Below are positions 43,951-55,634 of a stretch of 64,000 nt of DNA, piece by piece. A model generated the notes under the pieces. The model was not told the origin of the DNA. It worked only from the letters and a program-made list of their open reading frames with translations, and ran no database searches. The position numbers and the translations under genes are program-made. The DNA is from Heterodera schachtii (taxonomy: Eukaryota; Nematoda; Chromadorea; Rhabditida; Heteroderidae), in contig SIJG01000149.1 in assembly GCA_023374025.1 (NCBI GenBank), forward strand, positions 124,001 to 188,000, given 5' to 3'. Each line of letters begins with the position of its first letter. The first letter of the stretch is position 1.

Positions 43951-44830
43951 ACGAGTTGCCTTTTTATACGAGTTGTCATGACACCCTTCGCAAACTCCTT
44001 TTTGCGTAACATTTTGCTTTTATGATTTAAATTGGCATTTCCTTACATTTATTTGTGGTACTGAATTGCTTATTTTCATTGGGACTCAGTTTTTCCAGTG
44101 CTTATATGCGGCCGATTCGACTTCATCCACCGGTTTTTAGACCTAACTCATTAAAAGCTTTCAATGCTACCAAATTTTATTCAAATGCTTAGGCTAAATT
44201 TTGAAAGGGATGAAAATTGAGAGTTTGATAAAATCGTTTAAATTATTAATTATAATCACTCGATTGGGTAATAATTAACGAAATGACGAAAGCAATGGTG
44301 AAAAAATAACCCTTAACAGAAAAAAAAGACAGAACTCACATGTCAACCATTTGATCAATTATTGAAAATGAAAGATGAGATGGCAAAATTAATTAAATAA
44401 TATGTCAAAAATGGTTACACAAATTAGAATACGAGGTGGGCAACTTGAATTGTTCAAAACTTCAAAAAATAAAATTTATAAATAAATACAGCAAAAAGCA
44501 CAATTATATTTTTCTAAATCTAATATTAGAAAAAATATTGGAGATTTTTAAATTAATTTATTTTTTGTGCGGTTCGAATCAGTTCTAATGGAATGGTCAG
44601 GAGGCCCAAAAAAAAAACTGCAATTCAGAACCACCCTTGGTTACAATAAATAGGCAATAATCATTTAAAAAACAAATTTTTGACTGCTTTTAGCTCACAA
44701 TTTTGTCACTATTTTTAGCCTATTATTCAGCAGTAGTGGATTTTCATAGCAGAAGAAGGAGCTGATTCAAATTAAAAAAAAAAATTTTTTCATATTTAAA
44801 AAAACCAGTAAATTATCGATTTGTATATTA

Positions 44831-44836
44831 ATGCCA
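44831..44836 (+). promoter_or_regulatory. ATGCCA upstream of HTH copy I
   Basis: ATGCCA 75 bp before the ancestral ATG at 44,911, in TATCGATTTGTATATTAATG then CCAATAATGAG. Confidence 0.4.
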
Positions 44837-44910
44837 ATAATGAGAAAAAATTGGCCAATAAATAATATGTATAATTGAATTTTATTAATAAATTTTCCAT
44901 TAGGTGTAAA

Positions 44911-45744
44911 AATGAATATGCGCTATTTATTATTTATTATATTTTTAATATTTTTGTAATTGACTCCGGCAAAATCCGACCGAATTTTGAAGAAATATTT
45001 GGCAATGGATGGGACAAAAAAGAAAACAAAGAAAAAGTGACAAAAACCGAACAAAACGAGCAAAATGATAACTCAACAGCAGTTGATCAAATGGGTGAAG
45101 AAATGGGAAACGACCCAATTGATCAAACGAGAAATTATATCAATCAGAACCATTCGAACAGTGATCAGAATATTACAGAAGAACCAAATGATCAGCAAAA
45201 GAGAGAAATTGTCAAAAAATTTGATGAAATTAGTGAAAAGTTGCGAGAAAAAGGAAAATACGAAAACAAAAAACAAAGCAAAATTGAGACAAAAATTGCA
45301 AAATTATTAGGAACAAATAGAAAATTAATACAAAAATGGAAAAATGAATTAAATTTAAAGAAAAATAAAAAAATGAAAAAGAGTTTTTATGAGCAGAAAA
45401 AGCGCAAATTTATTGAACGATTTAATGAATTTAAAGAATTATATGGCCAAGGCAAACAGAGAGAATTTGTGAAGGAATTGGGCATTTCACAAAAGACATT
45501 TTGGAAATGGAAAAAAAGAATTAATGCCAAAATACCATAAAAGTCAAAGTAAGTAAATGTTTTTAGTGAACTTAAAAATGTAATTTTTATTTAAGAGCAT
45601 TATACCAATGATGAAAAATTGAAAAAGATGAAGCAATATTTTGAAATAAAAGAAGCAAATCCAAAAGTAAATGACGAAATAATTGCCAAAAAATTGGGAA
45701 TTGGATTTTCAACTCTGCAAAAATGGAAAAGGAAATGTTCTTGA
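44911..45744 (+). pseudogene. HTH-repeat secreted protein, copy I, two frameshifts
   Basis: The ATG at 44,911 opens MNMRYLLFIIF, but a missing T (ATTTTTAATA; copy G has ATTTTTTAATA) brings TAA after 15 codons. The body, from [20 protein letters not shown] through linker and HTH repeats 1-2, is open in a frame that has no ATG. A second slip (one extra A at TGGAAAAAAAGAATTAATG) ends it at 45,540. Exon 2 is 45,596-45,744. The linker shares the [18 protein letters not shown] segment with copy D. Confidence 0.8.
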
Positions 45745-46192
45745 ACCATTTGATCAGTGATTTTATTTGATCATGATTGTTGATGACTTATATAGGTTTT
45801 CGAAATTTACAAAATCATTTTAATCGAGACTCTAAAAACTTTTTTTGCTTTTTTTTTATCATGGCAAAAGATTGGGTTTTCAAGTGCTGGGTTCTTATGA
45901 GCAAATGATTTGTAAAATCGAACTAAAGGAAAAATATTAATGAAATTGGTTTTCATTGTAAAATAAACAAAAACCATGAAATTATATTAGTAATTCAATT
46001 TATTTAGAAAATTATTATTTTTTATAAATTTGTTCGGCACCTTTATAATGCACCAATAATATATGAAAAAACACATCCCTGTGATAATTTATTAAAAATG
46101 ATCAGCCCTATTTTGGTTTATGAAATTCATGAAAAGTTGGGCTAAATTTTTGAAAGGGATGAAAATGGAAAGCGTTTGACAAAATTGTTTAA

Positions 46193-46632
46193 TTATTAGG
46201 AACAAATAGAAAATTAATACAAAAATGGAAAAATGAATTAAATTTAAAGAAAAATAAAAAAATGAAAAAGAGTTTTTATGAGCAGAAAAAGCGCAAATTT
46301 ATTGAACGATTTAATGAATTTAAAGAATTATATGGCCAAGGCAAACAGAGAGAATTTGTGAAGGAATTGGGCATTTCACAAAAGACATTTTGGAAATGGA
46401 AAAAAGAATTAATGCCAAAATACCATAAAAGTCAAAGTAAGTAAATGTTTTTAGTGAACTTAAAAATGTAATTTTTATTTAAGAGCATTATACCAATGAT
46501 GAAAAATTGAAAAAGATGAAGCAATATTTTGAAATAAAAGAAGCAAATCCAAAAGTAAATGACGAAATAATTGCCAAAAAATTGGGAATTGGATTTTCAA
46601 CTCTGCAAAAATGGAAAAGGAAATGTTCTTGA
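46193..46632 (+). pseudogene. 5'-truncated HTH-family copy I' (tandem unit 2)
   Basis: Begins within HTH repeat 1 ([16 protein letters not shown]) and continues through repeat 2 ([20 protein letters not shown]), the short intron and exon 2 to TGA at 46,632. It has no signal peptide or linker. The extra A of copy I is absent, so this unit keeps the family frame up to the donor. Confidence 0.8.
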
Positions 46633-47080
46633 ACCATTTGATCAGTGATTTTATTTGATCATGATTGTTGATGACTTATATAGGTTTTCGAAATTTACAA
46701 AATCATTTTAATCGAGACTCTAAAAACTTTTTTTGCTTTTTTTTTATCATGGCAAAAGATTGGGTTTTCAAGTGCTGGGTTCTTATGAGCAAATGATTTG
46801 TAAAATCGAACTAAAGGAAAAATATTAATGAAATTGGTTTTCATTGTAAAATAAACAAAAACCATGAAATTATATTAGTAATTCAATTTATTTAGAAAAT
46901 TATTATTTTTTATAAATTTGTTCGGCACCTTTATAATGCACCAATAATATATGAAAAAACACATCCCTGTGATAATTTATTAAAAATGATCAGCCCTATT
47001 TTGGTTTATGAAATTCATGAAAAGTTGGGCTAAATTTTTGAAAGGGATGAAAATGGAAAGCGTTTGACAAAATTGTTTAA

Positions 47081-47520
47081 TTATTAGGAACAAATAGAAA
47101 ATTAATACAAAAATGGAAAAATGAATTAAATTTAAAGAAAAATAAAAAAATGAAAAAGAGTTTTTATGAGCAGAAAAAGCGCAAATTTATTGAACGATTT
47201 AATGAATTTAAAGAATTATATGGCCAAGGCAAACAGAGAGAATTTGTGAAGGAATTGGGCATTTCACAAAAGACATTTTGGAAATGGAAAAAAGAATTAA
47301 TGCCAAAATACCATAAAAGTAAAAGTAAGTAAATGTTTTTAGTGAACTTAAAAATGTAATTTTTATTTAAGAGCATTATACCAATGATGAAAAATTGAAA
47401 AAGATGAAGCAATATTTTGAAATAAAAGAAGCAAATCCAAAAGTAAATGACGAAATAATTGCCAAAAAATTGGGAATTGGATTTTCAACTCTGCAAAAAT
47501 GGAAAAGGAAATGTTCTTGA
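47081..47520 (+). pseudogene. 5'-truncated HTH-family copy I'' (tandem unit 3)
   Basis: Same structure as tandem unit 2, differing at a few bases (KSKSK instead of KSQSK at the exon 1 end). Exon 2 ends at TGA 47,520. No start region. Confidence 0.8.
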
Positions 47521-47969
47521 ACCATTTGATCAGTGATTTTATTTGATCATGATTGTTGATGACTTATATAGGTTTTCGAAATTTACAAAATCATTTTAAT
47601 CGAGACTCTAAAAACTTTTTTTTCTTTTTTTTTATCATGGCAAAAGATTGGGTTTTCAAATGCTGGGTTCTTATGAGCAAACGATTTGTAAAATCGAATT
47701 AAAGGAAAAATATTAATGAAATTGATTTTCATTGTAAAATAAACAAAAACCATGAAATTATATTAGTAATTCAATTTATTTAGAAAATTATTATTTTTTA
47801 TAAATTTGTTCGGCGCCTTTATAATGCACCAATAATATATGAAAAAACACATCCCTGTGATAATTTATTAAAAATGATCAGCCCTATTTTGGTTTATGAA
47901 ATTCATGAAAAGTTGGGCTAAATTTTTGAAAGGGATGAAAATGGAAAGCGTTTGACAAAATCGTTTAAT

Positions 47970-48740
47970 TATTAAATTAATTATAATCATTCTGATTGGG
48001 TAATTAAAGGAATGACGAAAGCAATGGTGAAAAAATAACTCTTAAAAAAGACAGAACTCCCATGTCCCCCTCATTTGATCAATTAGTGAAAAATGAAAGA
48101 TGATGAATGAAGGTAAAAGGCTTATGAAATTAAATAAAATATATGTTAAAACTGGTCATAAAAATTAAAATACGAAATGGGCAATTTGAATTATTCAAAA
48201 CTTCAAAATATAAATTTTTTTTAAATAAATCAAAAATAAAACAAAAACCTACAAGTGTTTTTTTTTTGAAATAATATTAGAAAAAATTCCGGGATTTTTT
48301 TGGGCTGTTTGAATTAAGCTGGTTTTGGTCATAGCCATTTGATCTGCCATTTTTAAAGCTTAATCTCTGCCCAGAAAAGAAATCGAGAACGACTACGAGA
48401 GTACGAATTCTAGATGAGAGTGTGTGAAGCAGAAGAGGTCGTAGAGGTCCAAAAATTCGGGATTCCGGTGTCAAATGGTTCGGCTTATATTTCCAAACAT
48501 GGATATTTAAAATCAAAAAAGCTGAGATTTTCTCGAAAGATATTTTTGATAAAAAATCGATTATCGAAAAATATCGATAGATATAATATATTGTCATTTT
48601 TAACTGTTAGGATTTCCTAATTTAAAAAATTAAAATTAAAATTTCCTTTGAAATTTCTGGAATCTTCTAAATTAAAAATAGTCTTTTTTTCTTAAACAAA
48701 TTTCCTTTTATCATCCCGGTGCTCTGCCCCCTCCGCCCAT
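47970..48740. other. AT-rich spacer, no gene
   Basis: Continuation of the family 3' flank (GGTAATTAAAGGAATGACGA, as at 38,560 and 44,270), then unique AT-rich DNA. No supported feature. Confidence 0.5.
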
Positions 48741-48899
48741 GGTTATATGTATTCCTGTTCATTTTGAATTCCATCGAAACAAAAAAAATTTTTTTTTAAT
48801 TCTGGCAAAACGCGATACTAATTTGTTTTTATCTTTTTTATATATAAAAAACATAGGCTGTTGGGGATGGCATGGCATTTCGTCCACATTTGTCGTGCA

Positions 48900-49699
48900 A
48901 GCAAACAAAAATTGTGGAGCGGGGGAGGGAGGCCTTCGTCCGCTTCTTCGTTTGACGAGAAGCGCCCTTAGGCATAAAAAAAAGCCTCGGGGGGATAAAT
49001 GTGCAACGAGGAGAGGGGGGGGGGGGGGCAATAGCCAAAGCAAAGAAAGCCAAAGACGGGACGGAAGGAAGCCCGAGGGCATTTGTGGCCAACGATTTGA
49101 AGGACGGACGGACAACGACGAGAAGGGGTAGGAGAACAAAAAGCCTGTGGGGCCCAGCAGGCACATATCCCCCCACAAGCCCACCACCACACTCAACCAA
49201 GCCCAATTGAATGCCCTCAACCGAATTGGCAATCAATGGGAGGAAACGGAGGCCGGCGGACGGACACGACGACGGAAGAGGCCCCCGGGGGGAGGGGGGC
49301 ACAAGGTCAAAACAGCCCCTGAAGGGATGGGGGAGGGAGAGGGAAAGAAATCCCTCGGGGGGGGGGGGGGGGGAGGGGCAGGGCAAAACAGTGAAAGGAG
49401 GAGGAGGAGGAGGAGGGAGAAATTGAGGTTTCCATTCGATGTGGGTGCTGGGGGCGGATGATGGGCATTTTGCCCGGGAGGAATGAGGGGAAGAGAGGCA
49501 GAGAGGCATAAAGTGTTATTTGTGTGAGTATGTATAGAATGGAAGGAAGCAGAGAAAAAGAAATTAAAAGGTAACAGTGGGGACAGAGAAACAGAAAAGC
49601 GAGAGAAAGATAGATAATGGAAGAGACAATTTGCTTGAATAAAGAAGAGAAAAACAAGCAGAGAAATTGAGGAGAAGAAAGAAAATGACATTAATAGAG

Positions 49700-49775
<76 letters not shown>

Positions 49776-49990
49776 AAAAAAGCATATCCAAAAGAGAAGA
49801 GAAAAAAAGATATAAACGCAGAGAAAAAGGCAGAATGCAGAGAAAATGCATTATTAATTTGAGAAAGAAGCAGGGCAAAATTGGCCAAAGAGGAGGGATA
49901 ACGTGAAAATGAGAGACCGAAAGACGCATAAAGATGAATTTTGTAGAGAGAGAAAAATAAAATATAAATGATGGATTGAGAAAGAAGCCA
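48900..49990. repeat. 1.1-kb purine-rich tract with GA microsatellite
   Basis: The plus strand is strongly A+G rich. It includes G-runs (49,013-49,028; 49,357-49,373), AGGAGGAGG at 49,397 and an uninterrupted (GA)n of about 68 bp at 49,703-49,770. Long ORFs on either strand are by-products of the composition (Pro/Ser/Leu-rich, or Arg/Glu/Gly-rich). Confidence 0.8.
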
Positions 49991-50145
49991 TTGTTTCTCA
50001 TTAGTATGCCAACAAATTTTGCAAGAGCGCACAAATGCAGTGGCTAATAATAAGGGAGATGGAAAAATGAGATATGAAAAAATGGAAAAAATGGATTAAA
50101 CCATTATTATGCTTCAAAAATCACTCTGATCAAGTAAAATCCTGA

Positions 50146-50964
50146 TCAAATTGATAAGCATTCCTTTTTCCATTTGTTCAGTGTTGTAAATCCAATTCCC
50201 AATTCCTTGGCAATTATTTTGTCACTCATTTTCGGATTTGCTTCTTTTATTTCAAAATATTGCTTCATCTTTTCCAATTTGTCTTCATTAGAGTATTTGT
50301 TTTGTGCTAAAAATAAAAATTTGAAAATTAATACAAAAATCCTTACTTTTGTGGTATTTTGGCAGCAATTCTTTTTTCCATCTCCAAAATGTGTCTTCGC
50401 AAATGCCCAATTCCTTCGCAAATTCTTTCTGTTTTCGTTGACCATATAATTCTTTAAATTCACCAAATCGTTCAATAAAATTGCGCTTTTTCTGCTCATA
50501 AATTCGCTTTTTAATTTTATTATTATTTAAATTTAATTCATTTTTCCATTTGTGTATTAATCTTCGATTTTTTCCTAATAATTTCGCAATTTTTGTCTCA
50601 ATTATGCATTGGTTTTTCCTTTTGCATTTACCTTTTTCACGCAATTTTTCTTTAATTGCATCAAATTTTTGAACAATTTCTCTCTTTTGCTGATCATCTT
50701 TTTCTTTAATATTCTGATTAATTTCCTTCTTTTTCTGATCATTTGCCATTTGATCAATTGGACCATTTCCCCTTTCTTCACCCATTTGATCAATGTCCGT
50801 AGTTTCATTTTGCTCATTTTGTTCAATTTTTATAACCATTTCTTCTCTTTCTTTTTCGTCCCATTCGTTGCCAAATATTTGATCAAAATTCGGTCGGATT
50901 TTGCCGGATTCAATTACAAAAATAAAGAAAAATATATAATAAATAATAAATGCCACAAATTCAT
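50146..50964 (-). pseudogene. HTH-repeat secreted protein, copy J, 2-bp insertion in signal peptide
   Basis: The ATG at 50,964 opens [10 protein letters not shown], but an extra TA (ATTATATATTTTTC; copy D has ATTATATTTTTC) causes an early stop. The body ([20 protein letters not shown], acidic linker, two HTH repeats with KIAKLLGKNRRLIHKWKNEL and [20 protein letters not shown]) is open in a frame lacking an upstream ATG. Exon 1 ends at 50,347. Exon 2 (50,306-50,146; acceptor ATTTTTAG) encodes [20 protein letters not shown]. First of three copies on the minus strand. Confidence 0.8.
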
Positions 50965-51053
50965 TTTTACATATAATGGAAATATTTGTTTAAAAATTCT
51001 TTAATATTGCAATTTTACTTCATCAAATATTACCCATTTTTTTCTTATTTTAT

Positions 51054-51059
51054 TGGCAT
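51054..51059 (-). promoter_or_regulatory. ATGCCA upstream of HTH copy J
   Basis: TGGCAT on the plus strand, i.e. ATGCCA on the coding strand, 90 bp before the start, in the usual TATCGATTTGTAAATTAATG context. The GGAAAAAAAGCAAATGTTAG block lies further upstream at about 51,143-51,166. Confidence 0.45.
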
Positions 51060-51638
51060 TAATTTACAAATCGATAATTCACTGATTTTAAATTAGCTTC
51101 TTCTTTTTCTACTATGAAAAATACTCCTGCTGATGAATAATAGGCTAACATTTGCTTTTTTTCCATCCCTTTTCTTTTCATTTTTATAGTGATTGAGTTG
51201 GCGAGTGTAATTAGTAGGGCTTATTACATTTTTAGGCACAAAAAATCGCGAAATAGGCAACCTAAAAAGGCAAAAAAATATATTGTAAAATATGCATTAA
51301 AAAGGCGCAAAAAAAGATATATAGCATTATGTTTTTCAAATAAAATTAAAGTAAATTAAAAAAAATATTTTTTGACGTTATTTTAATAAAAGAAAAGGCA
51401 TAATTCAAATAAATAAATAAATAAATTATAATTGGAAAATATTCATTTAAAAAACAATTAGCACACTCAAAAGTCACATTTGCGTAAAGAATGGATTTAA
51501 ATGGGTCGGGAAAAAAAGCATATTTTACATAATGTACAAAATATGAAAATTTAAGTGCTGCGGATATCGCACTTTTATAAATTTTCAAATTATGCTTCTA
51601 TAAATCACCAAAAGCATGATCAAATAGAAAATCACTGA

Positions 51639-52345
51639 TCAATTAGTAGTAGCAAATTTCTTTTTCCACATTATCAGCGTTTCTCGTGAAATTCCCAATT
51701 TCGTGGCAATTATTACGTCGCTCATTTTCGGATTTTTTTCTTTTATTTTATAATATTTTTTCATTTTTCTAATTTGTCTTCATTAGTATGTTGTTTTTAA
51801 ATAAAAATTCGATTTTAATTTCACTAAAAAATATATTCTTACTTTGACTTTTATGGTAATTTGGCAGCAATTCTTTTTTCCACTTCCAAATTGTATTGTG
51901 AGAAATGGCCAATTCATTCATAAATTCTCTCTGTTTGCCTTGGGCATATAAATCTTTAAATTCATCAAATCGTTCAACAAATTTGCGCTTTTTTTGCTCA
52001 TAAATTTGCTTTTTCAGTTTTATTTTATTTAAATTTAATTCATTTTTCTATTTTTGTATTAATTTTCGATTTGTTCCTAATAATTTTCCAATTTTTGTCT
52101 CAATTTTGCTTTGACCTTTGTATTCGTATTTTCCTTTTTCTTTCAATTTTTCTTTGATTGCTTCAAATTTTTGAACAATTTCTCTCTTTTGCAGACAAGT
52201 TTCTTTATTTTTGTCACTTTGATCATTTTTGTGAATGTTTTGATAATTTCTTCTTTGATCATTTGGGTCATTTCCCATTTCTTCACCCATTTGATCAAAT
52301 TTCGTATTTTCATTTTGTTCAATTTTATCATAAAATTTTCGGGAA
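51639..52345 (-). pseudogene. HTH-family copy K, 5'-truncated with nonsense and frameshift
   Basis: It starts at the linker (KIEQNE... near 52,330). Signal peptide and conserved block are missing and replaced by unrelated AT-rich DNA. In HTH repeat 1 a Trp codon is TAG (52,049-52,051; CAAAAATAGAAAAATG). HTH repeat 2 is recognisable (EFMNELAISHNTIWKWKKEL). Exon 2 has lost its acceptor AG and one or more bases near 51,770. Confidence 0.8.
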
Positions 52346-52776
52346 AATTCTTGAATTCGTAGGGGTATATTTTCTGAAATTTTTTCGGGTCGTTTCTTAG
52401 GGGTGTATTTTTTTTATTGCATTTTGTTAAGGATTTTTATGCATAATCCTGAAAAAAACGCCAAAAATGGTGAAATAAGCACACAAATAGGCATTTAGGC
52501 ATTAAGCACAAAAAGTCCAAAATAGGCAAAAATTTTTTTCGATTTTTACGATAAAATTTTCTTGAGGTCTGAGTATAGATAGAAAATCTTAAGGGATATG
52601 GAATGATAACAAGAAGGTTTAATTTAGGCGACTTTGATTTTTTTTTTTGTCGAAAAACTGTACGAGTTAGCCTAGTATGAGTTGGATTTTTCTTTAAATT
52701 ATTTAAAATCGACTTGCAAAATACAATAATATTTATGTAAATAGAAAAAAACACAATTACGAAATTTTATGGAAAT

Positions 52777-52782
52777 TTTATT
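52777..52782 (-). terminator. AATAAA polyadenylation signal of the Cys-rich gene
   Basis: TTTATT on the plus strand reads AATAAA in the direction of the Cys-rich gene, about 90 bp past its stop. Confidence 0.5.
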
Positions 52783-52873
52783 GAATTCTTTCAAAAAAAT
52801 TTTCTCATTTTTCCATCGCTTTTCCCATCTAATTCATTTTTCTCGATGACTCTTCGACAATTCCCGAGACTTT

Positions 52874-53437
52874 TCAGTGTTTCTCTTTCGGACGTGGGCA
52901 TGGCTTACGGCACTTATCGCGCGAGCAGTCCTCCAACCCGAAATTGCAGTACTCTGGACATTCAACATTGCCCGTCCGATCCTCCGGTTTGCACGTGCTT
53001 TGGCATTCCAAGAAATCTTTGCCGCACTGATCACAGCAAACGGAGCTAAAAAAAATTAAAAATTAATTTTTAAAAATTAAATATTCCAAAAATTATAAAA
53101 TATTGGCATTTAATACGGTTTGAAATTTGAACTCATTTGGATCTCGACTAAAATTATGGCCAATTAAATCACGGATAATCCAATTTTTGGCAATCAATTT
53201 AAATTAAACTAAGATTTTAGTAAATTATTTCTTCCAAATTAATGTTGGAAACTAAAAGCGAGGAAAAATTGGAGTTAATGAAATTTTGGTTTTTTTTAAG
53301 TTTTTTTTTCAATTTTAAATTATTTAAAAAAATTAATATGGGTTTTTTATTTTATCAAAATTTTACGGTTCCTCCAAACTGCAAACAATGCCAAACATGC
53401 TCAGAAAGGCCAACGCCAACAAAATTAATTTTGCCAT
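52874..53437 (-). CDS. Small Cys-rich secreted protein (80 aa, two exons)
   Basis: Exon 1 53,437-53,367, exon 2 53,045-52,874, intron 321 bp (GTAAAA...TTTTTTAG), phase 2 junction making a Pro codon. Residues 1-20 are a signal peptide (MAKLILLALAFLSMFGIVCS). The mature part of about 60 residues has 10 Cys, including an early CCxxC and later CxxxC spacings, and ends in a basic Pro/Lys tail (CPRPKEKH). It is too short to show up as one ORF because the two exons are in different frames. Exon 2 is clearly richer in GC than its surroundings, which supports coding. An acceptor-like TTTTACAG lies 44 bp before the ATG and could take a spliced leader. The family is unknown to me. A secreted disulfide-rich peptide is a common nematode effector form, but that is inference. 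Confidence 0.75.
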
Positions 53438-53439
53438 AA

Positions 53440-54700
53440 TGAATATAATTAATTGTTGGTTGTTGGTTGTTCTAACTGTAAAACAAATAAATTTATTTTT
53501 ATTTTGTTAATTATATTATTTTATTTTTATAAAAAGAATTCCAATGAATTGACATTACTGAAAACAGAATATTTATTTGATTAGCACAGCAGATAGTTTC
53601 TTGCTTGTCTTGTGATATGTGGAAAAACTATGTGAAGAGAATCATTGCCTATGGAATTTATGTTAATATATTTTTTCCTCGAAAATATTTTTATTTAATT
53701 TCTATGCCATCTTTTTTATTGTAATAAAATAAGTCAATATGAAGATTTCAAATTACTAATTATTAATTGATTGACATATAATTGGCATTTTTTTCATTGA
53801 AGAAATTTAGGCGATGCTCAAGAATCTGACGTCAAAATAATAAAAATCTATGAATTTTCAAATAGCGGATAGCCAATTAGTCTCCGTATTTGTCGTTAGG
53901 GCAAAAAATTATGTCATTTGAATATGTGATTTTGTCTTTCTGTCATGTGAATTGTCGTCCAATCACAATTGATCTGAGACCGGTTTTGTGTTTTTTTTAT
54001 TGAAAATGAAATTTTAAAAAAAGTAAACATCTATATATATACCCTTAAAAACACGATTAGGGATGCAAAAATATGCATATAAACGTAAAATATGCATACA
54101 AATGGAAAATATGCACAAAAAATAGAAAATATGCATATAAATTTTTCCAACGATTAGATAATGTAAAATTTGTTAAAATTTCATTGAATTCATTAAATTT
54201 AAGCTTAAAAATATAGAATATGGTGAGAAAATAGATTTTCGAAAAACAATACAAATAAAACTATATTAATTTTGAAGAAAATAGACGAGAAAATTTTCCA
54301 TTTTGAAACTTATTTTTGGCTTAAATTTCTTATTTTTTAAAAAATATTTTTTAAATTAATATTTTCGAGTAAATACGCAAAAAAGAAATTTTTTTTGAAA
54401 ATTTTCCAGTCCATCCTAGAAGCAAGCTTTAAAACAAGCTAAAAACATGTTTTTCGTCCGTTTCAGGCATTCCACAGATCAAGAAAATATATGCATGTGT
54501 GCATACTATGTAGAGACATGAAAATAGTACGCCAAAAAGAGAGAAAAACAAATGCATTTTCATGTTTCTTTTTATTTGTAACTTTTGAATTAAACGTATA
54601 AAAAAAATGAAAATGTATTAATCGATATAAAAAAATTTCACTATCGATTTGCAAAATTTGGTGTGGATTTAATAAGCAGAAAAAAAGTTGAACAGGATGA
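53440..54700. other. AT-rich spacer, no gene
   Basis: Contains a short tandem of ATATGCATA/AATGGAAAATATGCA units at 54,065-54,140. No coding sequence supported. Confidence 0.5.
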
Positions 54701-54719
54701 AGTAAATGTTGTTTTTTTC

Positions 54720-55020
54720 ATTAAAAATTGGAGAGAGATAGTACGCCAAAGTGAGAGAAATTACAAAGAAAAAGAGCGACGACGAGATAGTATGTGCTAG
54801 GCCTTTCTCTGCACAGTGGAGTTGAGCAAATAATGCCCCTCTGTGTTTTGCATAAATACCCTTCCATTTCCTCCCTCAGTTGTTTTTCTCCGTTCATTCA
54901 TTCATTTGTTTCCCTTTTGTTCCCAAGCGAATCGTTCGCCCTTTGTCCTTTTCTGTTTTGAATAAACATTGTTTTATTCAATCTTCGGACTTCAAAAAAT
55001 CACCTAATAAGTGAAAATTT
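54720..55020 (+). promoter_or_regulatory. Promoter- or LTR-like segment
   Basis: TATA-like TTGCATAAATACCC (54,850), then a pyrimidine-rich stretch with CAGTTG, then AATAAACATTG at 54,960, all within 110 bp. This could be the promoter and first exon of the gene at 55,635, or the core of a solo LTR. No boundary repeats were found to decide. Confidence 0.3.
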
Positions 55021-55634
55021 CGAAAAAATTTTATGTTTTCCATTGGTTTTCCCATTTTGGTACTTATACAGATTTTCTTGAAAAAATTTTTTCAGACCCA
55101 AGCATTGATGCTAATTTTAAAAATGTTCGAATTTCGTGTTATGGGTCCGGAAATTCGTCAAATAAAGTTCATATTCATGATTAGCGGCCCCGAAAACCCA
55201 TGGAAACACGTTATAAGTACCCCCATTTTCCCTATCAAAAAACGAATTGGGGTAATAAAAAAGAGTCGGGTCAAAGACGAGTTGGCCGAAAACGAGTTGG
55301 GGTTTTACCTATCCTTTTAACTTTGTTCGACTTTTAACTGTAACTCATTAAGGTCGAATTATACCAAATTTGTCTGTGTCTGACCCTTTTAAGTGGTTAG
55401 AGTGCCCCATTAACTTAATTTTCCGCATTTTTGAGGGTTCAAAAACCGGCGGAGTTCTCATTGTCGGCGCCACCTGTTTTTATGAGATTTGAAATTTCTA
55501 CTTTATTTGGCAAATCATAATTGCATTCCGCGTGCCTGAAAACCCCTAAAAACATGTTTTTAAGTTAAATTTGAAAAAATTTCGAAAAAGTTGTTATATG
55601 TACCATTTTAACTATTACCATATATCAATTTTAG

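Larger units (their letters stand above)
45303..47969 (+). repeat. Three-unit direct tandem repeat of about 889 bp
   Basis: Units 45,303-46,192, 46,193-47,080 and 47,081 to about 47,969 are nearly identical. Each starts TTATTAGGAACAAATAGAAA inside HTH repeat 1 and ends in the 3' flank at GACAAAATTGTTTAA. The junction joins TTTAATTATTA (flank) to AATTATTAGGAAC (coding), so AATTATTA is the shared microhomology. Unit 1 is the 3' part of copy I. Confidence 0.9.

Noticed and set aside
44875..45540. Copy I as an intact 221-residue gene
   Set aside because: The frame begins at TTG, not ATG. The ancestral ATG is separated by a frameshift, and a second slip spoils the end.
45303..47969. CRISPR-like or satellite interpretation of the 889-bp repeats
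   Set aside because: Units are large direct duplications of gene sequence without spacers. This is a eukaryotic genome.
48838..49509. Pro/Ser-rich proteins in the purine tract
   Set aside because: Overlapping ORFs in many frames arise from composition. No splice or start evidence.
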